From: Candidatus Iainarchaeum sp.
Lineage (GTDB): Archaea > Iainarchaeota > Iainarchaeia > Iainarchaeales > GCA-2688035
Assembly (NCBI GenBank): GCA_016931555.1
Contig: JAFGEM010000046.1
Span: 1-5,445, forward strand
Direction of reading: 5' to 3'
DNA: 5,445 nucleotides
Shown: positions 1-5,417 of the stretch, piece by piece
How the letters are laid out: every line of letters starts with the position of its first letter
Position numbering within the stretch: position 1 is the first letter of the stretch
Position numbers and translations under genes: made by a program
The notes under the pieces: generated by a model
What the model was told of the DNA's origin: nothing
Seen by the model: the letters and a program-made list of their open reading frames with translations, nothing else
The model's database searches: none

Positions 1-452
1 ACAGGCGCCCCAAGTTTGAGAAAGCCTGTGCGCTTTACAACGCAACCTGCTTCATTTCGGACTTAGAAGACACGCTGCTTGGAGAAATTGAAATCAAGGA
101 AGTGCAGAACATGTTCCTGCCTTTTGTGAATCAGGATTTTGATTTTGTTTATACCCATGGCGAGAACGGGGAATACGGGCACGTTCGCCACAAAGATGTG
201 CACAAGGCAGTTGTTGATGCCGTTAAAAGAAAAAAAATTGGGTGCAACAAGCTTTTTGTTTTCAATTACGAGAAGAAAAATAATTTTACAATGATTCCGA
301 GAAAAGATTCAACAAAAAAAATTGAGTTGAGCGCAGAAGAAATTGAGATGAAGAGGGAGACAGTGGAAAAATTGTACGGGTATGCAAGAGAGTCTCCTGA
401 CGTGCAGTACTGTACAGAGATAGAGGCATTCAAGGAAGTGAATCTGCAATGA
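1..452 (+). CDS. PIG-L/LmbE-family zinc-dependent N-deacetylase, 3' part only
   Basis: The frame is open from base 3 to the TGA at 450-452, giving about 149 C-terminal residues; the true start lies before the window, so the GTG at 102 is not the start. The motif THGENGEYGHVRHKDVH (near 157-207) matches the C-terminal metal/active-site segment of the PIG-L/LmbE family, in which spaced histidines complete the zinc site. The N-terminal HPDDE-type motif expected in this family would be upstream and cannot be checked. The tail (KRETVEKLYGYARESP, then a Glu-rich end) fits the family's last helix. Members remove the N-acetyl group from GlcNAc-containing lipids, thiol precursors (MshB, BshB) or antibiotics. 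The stop overlaps the next start by ATGA, so the glycosyltransferase is translationally coupled and probably makes this enzyme's substrate. Family call is fairly firm; the substrate is unknown. Confidence 0.82.
   Translation, partial: RRPKFEKACALYNATCFISDLEDTLLGEIEIKEVQNMFLPFVNQDFDFVYTHGENGEYGHVRHKDVHKAVVDAVKRKKIGCNKLFVFNYEKKNNFTMIPRKDSTKKIELSAEEIEMKRETVEKLYGYARESPDVQYCTEIEAFKEVNLQ
434..441 (+). promoter_or_regulatory. Shine-Dalgarno-like site for the glycosyltransferase
   Basis: GGAAGTGA lies 7 bases before the ATG at 449 and differs by one base from the GGAGGTGA expected to pair with the archaeal 16S rRNA 3' end. It sits inside the end of the deacetylase gene. Together with the ATGA overlap it supports the 449 start and coupled translation. 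This is the clearest ribosome site in the window; the other genes appear leaderless or lack one. Confidence 0.55.
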
Positions 453-1594
453 AGTCACTAGTGCTTTACGAGTATCCGCCTCAGCCTGACGGGTTGAGCT
501 TGCAGGGCCACAATCTTTACCGCGGTTTTGTTTCAAACGGTTTCGAGGTAATGCCCTGCAATCTAAAGACAGTTTTCCAAAAAGAATGGGTTTACAAGTC
601 ATTCAAGCCCGATGTTGCAATCGGAGTCGGGTTTTGGGGAAACACTCCACTGCTTGTAAGGCACCCAAAAAAATTCGGGGTTACGCCAGTCCCTTGGTAT
701 GTTGCCGACGGCTGGGTTGCAAACTTCCACAAAGACCTTGAAACGCTTCCGCTTGTTGTGGCAACAAGCCAATGGGTAAAAGAAACATACATGCGCGATG
801 GTTTGAGCGGAAAGAACATGGAAGTTGTTCCAATAGGAATTGACACTGATTTGTTTAAGCCAATCCCGCAGAACAACGAGCTTGTTGCCGGATTGCGTGA
901 AACACTCGGGATTAAGCCGGAGGAAAAAATTATTCTCACTGCCGGCGGAGACACTACAAGCAAGGGCTTCCAAGAGGTTTTGAAGGCTCTTGCAGTTGTT
1001 GACAAGGAATTCAAAGACTGGCACTATGTGGGAAAAACATGGCCGAGCCCGAGCCAGGCAGACCACAGGAGATTTGAACTCGAACTGGTTGAACAGCTTG
1101 GATTGCCTAAAGAAAAAATCACTTATATTGACCAGGGATGTTCAAACGATTTTATGACTTATTTGTTGAACATGTGCGATGTTTATGCAGGCCCCAGCAG
1201 GCTAGAGGGCTTTGGAATGATACAGGTTGAGGCACAGGCATGCGGAAAGCCCGTGATTGCAATGGATGCAATGGCATTCAAGGACACTATAAATAAGGGC
1301 AAGACTGGCTTTCTTGCAAGAGTTGAAGAGGAAATCAAGTTAGAGCAGGAGTGGGCTTACTCTTGGATGGGTTTCCCGAAAAAGATGATGATTAAATTTG
1401 ATGAGCCCAAAACATTTGCTTACAGGGCAAACACAGATGACATTGCAGATGCGCTTTTGAAACTCCTGACTGATGACACGCTCAGGAACAAGATGGGCAA
1501 GAGTGCACGCAGGTGGGCAGTGCAAAAATTTGATTACAGGGTTGTTGCAAAGCAGATGCACGATTTGATTCAGGACAAAATTGATCTGGATTAG
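449..1594 (+). CDS. GT4-family (GT-B fold) glycosyltransferase
   Basis: A complete 381-residue protein, normal length for retaining GT4 enzymes, which transfer a sugar from a nucleotide donor. The N-terminal domain has an acceptor-side glycine region (about 14-27, GLSLQGHNLYRGF). The linker VPIGIDTDLFKP (127-138) is the typical GT4 entry to the donor domain. The E-x7-E motif is clear: GPSRLEGFGMIQVE, with E253 and E261, followed by ACGKPVIA and KTGFLA (about 283-290). Two oddities: the phosphate loop reads GGDTTSKG (166-173), keeping Lys172 but lacking the usual Arg of the GR...KG pattern; and about 30 extra residues (292-325, aromatic-rich, WAYSWMGFPKK) lie between GFLA and the C-terminal helix region DIADALLKLL. 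No signal peptide or membrane segment is seen, so it should be cytosolic or peripheral. Its ATG overlaps the deacetylase stop, suggesting a joint role in building a de-N-acetylated glycoconjugate. Donor and acceptor are unknown. Confidence 0.9.
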   Translation: MKSLVLYEYPPQPDGLSLQGHNLYRGFVSNGFEVMPCNLKTVFQKEWVYKSFKPDVAIGVGFWGNTPLLVRHPKKFGVTPVPWYVADGWVANFHKDLETLPLVVATSQWVKETYMRDGLSGKNMEVVPIGIDTDLFKPIPQNNELVAGLRETLGIKPEEKIILTAGGDTTSKGFQEVLKALAVVDKEFKDWHYVGKTWPSPSQADHRRFELELVEQLGLPKEKITYIDQGCSNDFMTYLLNMCDVYAGPSRLEGFGMIQVEAQACGKPVIAMDAMAFKDTINKGKTGFLARVEEEIKLEQEWAYSWMGFPKKMMIKFDEPKTFAYRANTDDIADALLKLLTDDTLRNKMGKSARRWAVQKFDYRVVAKQMHDLIQDKIDLD

Positions 1595-1659
1595 GCAAAG
1601 AATTCTTCTTTTAGAGAAACAATTATCCAAATTTTTCTAATTCCACAGCAGGGTTACTT
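1595..1659. other. Convergent intergenic gap with weak T-tract
   Basis: This short gap separates the plus-strand glycosyltransferase stop from the minus-strand small-protein stop. It holds a 10-base palindrome AAGAATTCTT (1598-1607) and a modest T5 run (1632-1636) that could help end plus-strand transcription. No convincing terminator hairpin is visible. The minus-strand reading of 1623-1659 forms a possible shifted C-terminal tail of the neighbouring small protein. Confidence 0.35.
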
Positions 1660-1830
1660 TCAAAGAAATTTTTTTCCAATAAAAGCCCCAAATAGTCCTG
1701 CAAAAATCACCACTAAAAAGGAAGCGAAAAGTGTTAAGCCGTCTGGCATTGGAGGCACAAACAGTTTTATTATCCCAAGAGCCAGCACAGCAAATACAAA
1801 ACCCGATGCCAGCATTTTTGCCTGATCCAT
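1660..1830 (-). CDS. Small two-helix membrane protein (hypothetical)
   Basis: A 56-residue reading frame from ATG (1828-1830) to TGA (1660-1662). It encodes two hydrophobic segments: about residues 7-27 (LASGFVFAVLALGIIKLFV) and 32-52 (LTLFASFLVVIFAGLFGAF), joined by a short PPMPDG turn and ending in GKKFL. This resembles a helical hairpin with both ends probably cytoplasmic, the Lys pair favouring an inside C-terminus. It starts 31 bases after the hydrolase stop on the same strand, so it is likely the last gene of the sugar operon. Ribosome-site support is poor: only GGTTGG lies just upstream, and an in-frame TTG at 1837-1839 is an alternative start. The continuous hydrophobic pattern in one frame is the main argument that it is real. 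I do not recognise a family; a transporter accessory or small-molecule channel role would be guesswork. Confidence 0.6.
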   Translation of the reverse strand: MDQAKMLASGFVFAVLALGIIKLFVPPMPDGLTLFASFLVVIFAGLFGAFIGKKFL

Positions 1831-1861
1831 ACGCGCCAACCAGATTAGAACATAAAAACCA

Positions 1862-3043
1862 TTATTTGAAAAAAGGCACTCTCTTTTTCTTTAGGCAGTG
1901 GTATCCAAAGAGATATGAGCCTGCGCTCCACGCCTGATAAATCCCGCCCATTGGCTTGCCTGTTTTTCCGTCAAGCCATTCATTGAACTCCCAGACTTTT
2001 TTCTTCCCCTGCTTGTTTGCCTTTGCAAGCAATTCCAATTCTGATTTAGCTTGGGCAAACTTTCTTTGTTTTACAAGAGCCGCAATGTAAAAACCGCCTA
2101 TCATCGGCCAGATTCCGCCATTGAGATAGTGCAACGGCTTGCGTGCATCGCATTTTGTAAAATAATCGTGCCAGAATTCTGATTTTTTTGTTATGGGGGG
2201 GGAAATTGATTTTATTGGATAGGGCCTGTTAACCCTGTGCGTATCAACATAATGCAATATTTTTTTTGCATGATAGTTACTTGACAAACCGAAAATAATT
2301 GCGAGACAGTTTGCAAGTGAGTCAAACCAGTTGCCACGTTCAACGCTTCCTGCATGGTCCTTCCAAATATAGGGGGCAAAAAAACCGTGTTTTACACTGT
2401 AAATGTTGGGAATTCTCAAGCCCCTGTCAACCCTGCTTTTCACTAGGCCTGCTTCCTTCCTTTTCCCGTAATTCTTGAGTGCACCATAGTAAAGCGCCTG
2501 TGTGTTTAGAACGTGCCCGTAATTATGTGGAAACGCGTCCTGCCAATCGCTCGTAGGCTGCTGTTCAGGCAAGCCATCCTCCCCCGCATCCTGATAATCA
2601 TACCACAAAAAAACCTTTTCCGATTTTTTGCGGAATTTTTTCATTAAGCTATTGTCGTGATATGCTTTTGCATACGCAATGTTTCCCAGCAAAAACCATA
2701 AGCCTGAGTCAAGTGTTGCAAATGTTACCTGGTGCCTGCGCTTGGGGTCAAACAAGTCAACGCAATTCGGAATTTGCCCGAGGCTTGTTTGGTGCTTTGC
2801 AAGCGTGTTAAGAGTAGCCCTGAAAACTCTCTTTATATCTGCGTCTTTTTCATTGCATGCCCCTAGAAGTGTTATTAGGCTGTCGCGCGCCCATACTGAG
2901 GTATAACCCTGTTTTGTTCCAGAGGCATACAACCCATTGGGAGTAATGCACCTGTGCACTACTTTTACTGCCTCTTTCCTTGCTTCTTCAATCAAATCCA
3001 AAAAAATCACTTTTTCTTGTTTGCAAAAATGCCTTGATTTCAA
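1862..3043 (-). CDS. Six-hairpin glycoside hydrolase, GH100 invertase-like / amylo-alpha-1,6-glucosidase-like
   Basis: A 393-residue (alpha/alpha)6-barrel type protein. Motifs in order: GYTSVWARDS (46-55), equivalent to the VWGRD or VFIRD of debranching enzymes and neutral invertases; ATLDSGLWFLLG (109-120); PTSDWQDAF (163-171); NTQALYYGALK (180-190); WFDSLANCLAII (239-250); HYLNGGIWPMIGG (305-317); and EFNEWLDGKTG (352-362). D169 lies 12 residues before QAL, the spacing I recall for the catalytic Asp in MIDRRMG of GH100, and E355 matches the Glu of the PEYYDGKTG-type motif, so these are the likely acid/base pair. There is no signal peptide, so it probably acts in the cytosol on a small oligosaccharide such as sucrose or a malto/isomalto-glucoside. 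Start is uncertain: the TTG at 3041-3043 is the first usable codon after the kinase stop, with GTG at residue 12 as an alternative and no ATG or ribosome site. Substrate is unresolved between invertase and debranching activity. Confidence 0.82.
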   Translation of the reverse strand: MKSRHFCKQEKVIFLDLIEEARKEAVKVVHRCITPNGLYASGTKQGYTSVWARDSLITLLGACNEKDADIKRVFRATLNTLAKHQTSLGQIPNCVDLFDPKRRHQVTFATLDSGLWFLLGNIAYAKAYHDNSLMKKFRKKSEKVFLWYDYQDAGEDGLPEQQPTSDWQDAFPHNYGHVLNTQALYYGALKNYGKRKEAGLVKSRVDRGLRIPNIYSVKHGFFAPYIWKDHAGSVERGNWFDSLANCLAIIFGLSSNYHAKKILHYVDTHRVNRPYPIKSISPPITKKSEFWHDYFTKCDARKPLHYLNGGIWPMIGGFYIAALVKQRKFAQAKSELELLAKANKQGKKKVWEFNEWLDGKTGKPMGGIYQAWSAGSYLFGYHCLKKKRVPFFK

Positions 3044-3044
3044 A

Positions 3045-3103
3045 AAAACTTTTTTTGCGGGTTATCTATTAACGAGCTTTCCCTTTAAAACCTTTTTTGC
3101 GGG
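3045..3103. repeat. Short direct repeat flanking the kinase stop codon
   Basis: Two 17-base copies on the plus strand, AAAACTTTTTTTGCGGG (3045-3061) and AAAACCTTTTTTGCGGG (3087-3103), differ at one base and are offset by 42 bases, an exact 14 codons. On the coding strand both read PAKKV: once before the kinase stop and once in the six codons between that stop and the hydrolase TTG. This suggests a small local duplication, though the T-tract lowers complexity. Confidence 0.5.
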
Positions 3104-3976
3104 AACAAACAAACCATGTTTTTCTGTTTTTTTTGCAGCAACAAAATTTGCAAACCCCAAAGCCTTTTTTTCGTTCACGCCCGAGAGGAAGGCAAGCAGA
3201 AACGCAGCATTGAAAACGTCTCCTGCTCCAGTAGTGTCTATTGCCTGTGCTTTTGCTGCTTTTGCGGAAAATGCAATGTCGGGGGCAAAGAACTTTGAGC
3301 CGCGAGCTCCCTTCTTCAGGACTATGAGTGAAGCGCCATTGCGGAACAAAACTGCAACTGCTTTTTCCTCGTCTTTCTTTTTGGTTACTTTGCGCAGCTC
3401 TATTTCATTGATAAATAAAATGTGGAAATATTTCAGGAAACCAAGGATTTTCCATCTGCCATATGCATCGTAGCAGGTGTCGAACACAATAAAACAGTTT
3501 TTTGCACAGATTTTTTCAAGCAGTTTTTTGAAACCCTTGCGCATTCCCGGCATGTGAAAGTAGGCCCCGAAAAAAACTATGTCCCCCTGCTTTAATTTTG
3601 GCAATAACATTTTTTCAATGTCGCGTGAAGAAATTTTTTCTAACACACCCTTGCGCGAGTATATTGCGCGCCTTCCGTTTTTGCCGACCATTATTATTGA
3701 GCAAGCGTTTGTTCCATTGAATTTTTTCAGATTGAGTTTTACCCCTGCAGAACGCAGCTGCTCTGTCACAAATGGCGTTGCAAAATCATTTCCAATTGGA
3801 CTGAGGAGCTCAATATTCAAACCCATTTTTGACGCTGCGAATGCAAAATTTGCTGCATTGCCGCCCAAAGAAAAAGTTAGATTATTCAAATGCGCTTCCG
3901 CGCCAAAATCTATCTGCTTGTTCACGCTGCACAATATGTCAAGAGTAATGTCTCCCACTGCAAATATTTTTTTCAT
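3062..3976 (-). CDS. PfkB-family carbohydrate kinase
   Basis: A 304-residue ribokinase-fold kinase, of normal length, that phosphorylates a sugar or nucleoside with ATP or ADP. The start is set at ATG 3974-3976: the product begins MKKIFAVGDITLDI with the typical N-terminal GD...D substrate residues, and a TATA box lies about 27 bases upstream. A longer frame from 4042 would have to encode the TATA box. Visible motifs: GGNAANFAFAASKMG (38-52, PfkB signature 1); the NEIE form of NxxE (190-193, metal/phosphate site); KKGARG (221-226); and DTTGAGDVFNAAF (247-259, signature 2) with the anion hole GAGD and catalytic Asp253. It is lysine-rich. It leads the minus-strand operon and is followed, in the same frame, by the glycoside hydrolase, so a fructokinase or ribokinase-like role on the released sugar is plausible. 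Substrate cannot be assigned from sequence. Confidence 0.9.
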   Translation of the reverse strand: MKKIFAVGDITLDILCSVNKQIDFGAEAHLNNLTFSLGGNAANFAFAASKMGLNIELLSPIGNDFATPFVTEQLRSAGVKLNLKKFNGTNACSIIMVGKNGRRAIYSRKGVLEKISSRDIEKMLLPKLKQGDIVFFGAYFHMPGMRKGFKKLLEKICAKNCFIVFDTCYDAYGRWKILGFLKYFHILFINEIELRKVTKKKDEEKAVAVLFRNGASLIVLKKGARGSKFFAPDIAFSAKAAKAQAIDTTGAGDVFNAAFLLAFLSGVNEKKALGFANFVAAKKTEKHGLFVPAKKVLKGKLVNR

Positions 3977-3999
3977 AGGCAATAAAAAAAGGGAGAGGT

Positions 4000-4007
4000 T
4001 ATTTATA
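4000..4007 (-). promoter_or_regulatory. TATA box of the PfkB-hydrolase operon (leaderless)
   Basis: On the minus strand TATAAATA, preceded by the purine-rich AAGAAT as a possible BRE, is centred about 27 bases before the ATG at 3976. Archaeal transcription starts about 25-27 bases after the TATA centre, so the transcript should begin at or within a base or two of the start codon. No Shine-Dalgarno sequence lies before that ATG, consistent with leaderless translation. Confidence 0.7.
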
Positions 4008-4020
4008 ATTCTTTTGAAAC

Positions 4021-4038
4021 CCTTTTTTGGTTTTTTCC
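4021..4038. repeat. 18-base mirror repeat between the divergent promoters
   Basis: CCTTTTTTGGTTTTTTCC reads identically in both directions along one strand. It is pyrimidine-rich apart from the central GG and lies between the two TATA boxes of the divergent genes. It may be a regulator site, affect DNA shape, or be chance in T-rich DNA. Confidence 0.4.
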
Positions 4039-4053
4039 TCATAAAAACAAAAA

Positions 4054-4061
4054 TTTAAATA
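4054..4061 (+). promoter_or_regulatory. TATA box of the serpin gene (leaderless)
   Basis: TTTAAATA, preceded by an A-rich BRE-like ACAAAAA, is centred about 28 bases before the serpin ATG at 4086. This spacing predicts transcription starting at or just before the start codon. No ribosome site precedes the ATG. It faces away from the operon promoter at 4000-4007, so the two transcripts are divergent and may be co-regulated. Confidence 0.65.
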
Positions 4062-4085
4062 GGATTAATTCCTATAATAATTAGC

Positions 4086-5357
4086 ATGAGCGGAAAAAAA
4101 ATTGCGTTAGTGTTTTTGCTTTTTGTAGGCATTGCACTGCTTGGGTGCCCGCAGCCAGGGCCGGATTGCAGTGATCTTGTTACTGCAGACGACAGTGGCG
4201 CTACTCCTGAGGATGCACTGGCTGTTGCAAACGGAAACAATGCTTTTGCATTTGACTTGTACCAAAAGCTGAAAGACGGGGATAAGGAGAATGTTTTCTT
4301 TTCCCCCTGGAGCATTTCTTCCGCATTCGGAATGGTTTACGAGGGCGCAAAGGGAGAGACTGCTGGTGAAATACAGGGTGTTTTAAAATTTCCAAGTGAT
4401 TCTGAAACAAGGCTCCCTGGTTTTGCCCTGCTTTATAATACACTAAACAAGTGCGGCAAGCCCTATGCCTTGAACACGGCAAATGCTATCTGGGTACAGC
4501 AAAATTTTCCCTTCAAAGAAGATTATATTAGCATTATTGAAAACAGGTATGCGGGGAAAGTAACAAACATGGATTTTGCCGGAAATGCCGAGGGAGCAAG
4601 GCAGACAATAAACTCTTGGGTTGAAGAACAGACAAACAACAAGATCAAGAATTTGATTCCCCCTGGAGTGCTTAACGCATTTACAAGGCTTGTGCTTACG
4701 AACGCGATTTATTTTAAGGGAGACTGGGATGTGCAGTTTGAAAAGGCTGAAACAAAAAAGGAAGAATTCAGGGCAAGTGCGGGGAGCAGTGTAATGGTTG
4801 ACATGATGCACATGTATGAAAAGGAAGAGAGTTTTAATTACATGGAGAATGATGATCTGCAGATGCTTGAACTGCCTTATAAAGGGGAAGAGATTTCAAT
4901 GCTTATTTTGCTGCCAAAGGATGATGACATTGAAACAATCAACAGTTATTTGAATGCTGCAAAGCTCTCAGAGTTAAAGGCTGGAATGAGAAAAGCAGAG
5001 GTTGAGATTTTCCTGCCAAAATTTGAGTTTGAAACAAAATATTTTATGAATGACACGCTACGGGAAATGGGAATGGAAACCCCTTTCTCACCAGCAGAAG
5101 CTGACTTCACTAAAATGGCAGACATTGACCTTGAAATCGAAAGACTTTATATTACAGATGTAATTCACCAAGCCTATGTAAAAGTAGATGAGGAAGGAAC
5201 AGAGGCTGCTGCAGCAACTGCAATTATCATGGGCATAACAACCGCTATGCCAAACTACAAAATATTCCGCGCAGACCACCCATTTATTTTTATTATTCAG
5301 GAGAAGGGAAATGGCGGAATACTGTTTATGGGTAAAATGGGAAATCCCAACGCATAA
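4086..5357 (+). CDS. Lipoprotein serpin (serine/cysteine protease inhibitor)
   Basis: A 423-residue protein: an N-terminal lipoprotein signal (KK, hydrophobic 6-19, lipobox LLGC with Cys21), a short Pro/Asp/Gly-rich linker (22-48), then a full-length serpin domain of about 370 residues. Serpin hallmarks: NVFFSPWSISSAFGM (69-83), GAKGETAGEI (87-96), LTNAIYFKGDW (204-214), and the C-terminal signature FRADHPFIFII (394-404). The reactive-centre loop hinge EEGTEAAAATA (369-379) is canonical for inhibitory serpins: Gly at P15, Thr at P14, small residues P12-P9. Loop length matches antithrombin from memory, placing P1 at Thr385 and P1' at Thr386, next to Ile384. Small or aliphatic residues suggest an elastase- or subtilisin-like target; this is inference. 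It would trap proteases at the outer membrane face by covalent suicide inhibition. The start is supported by the TATA spacing and signal peptide. It is divergent from the sugar operon, with no visible protease partner in the window. Confidence 0.95.
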   Translation: MSGKKIALVFLLFVGIALLGCPQPGPDCSDLVTADDSGATPEDALAVANGNNAFAFDLYQKLKDGDKENVFFSPWSISSAFGMVYEGAKGETAGEIQGVLKFPSDSETRLPGFALLYNTLNKCGKPYALNTANAIWVQQNFPFKEDYISIIENRYAGKVTNMDFAGNAEGARQTINSWVEEQTNNKIKNLIPPGVLNAFTRLVLTNAIYFKGDWDVQFEKAETKKEEFRASAGSSVMVDMMHMYEKEESFNYMENDDLQMLELPYKGEEISMLILLPKDDDIETINSYLNAAKLSELKAGMRKAEVEIFLPKFEFETKYFMNDTLREMGMETPFSPAEADFTKMADIDLEIERLYITDVIHQAYVKVDEEGTEAAAATAIIMGITTAMPNYKIFRADHPFIFIIQEKGNGGILFMGKMGNPNA

Positions 5358-5360
5358 AAA

Positions 5361-5417
5361 TTTTTTAAAATTCAAGGCAATTTTTTTTCAAATAATCGTA
5401 AAACCAAAAAAAATTGC
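5361..5417 (+). terminator. Probable terminator region after the serpin: T-tracts and inverted repeat
   Basis: Downstream of the serpin stop are T6 (5361-5366) and T8 (5381-5388) runs, the usual archaeal termination signal. The second run belongs to a perfect inverted repeat: GCAATTTTTTTT (5377-5388) and AAAAAAAATTGC (5406-5417), with 12-base arms and a 17-base loop. Being symmetrical, it could end transcription from either side. The last bases (5418-5445) are A/T-rich, end in a small CAATT/AATTG inverted repeat (5432-5445), and hold no visible gene. Confidence 0.5.

Noticed and set aside
592..1066. Two antisense frames of 140 and 155 residues inside the glycosyltransferase
   Set aside because: They overlap a clear GT4 gene, overlap each other, and show no domain pattern; they are by-products of the real gene's codon composition.
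1598..1607. Palindrome AAGAATTCTT after the glycosyltransferase as a terminator stem
   Set aside because: It has no loop and is not followed directly by a strong T-tract, so it cannot be called a terminator hairpin.
1731..1937. Plus-strand 68-residue frame across the small membrane gene and hydrolase end
   Set aside because: It lies antisense to two better-supported genes, has no recognisable pattern or ribosome site, and the minus-strand reading gives clean membrane helices instead.
2937..3473. Plus-strand 178-residue frame opposite the kinase and hydrolase junction
   Set aside because: Phe/Lys/Ala-rich low-complexity product antisense to two genes with intact motifs; no promoter or ribosome site.
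3977..4042. N-terminal extension of the PfkB kinase starting at ATG 4042
   Set aside because: The extension would contain the TATA box at 4000-4007, its residues do not resemble the family, and the family N-terminus MKKIFAVGD begins at 3976.
4061..4073. AGGA-N5-TCCT inverted repeat just after the serpin TATA box, possible operator
   Set aside because: Arms are only four bases and the region is A/T-rich, so chance is a sufficient explanation without conservation data.
4055..4315. Minus-strand frame overlapping the serpin start
   Set aside because: It is antisense to the signal-peptide region, ends within the divergent promoter region, and has no homology-like features.
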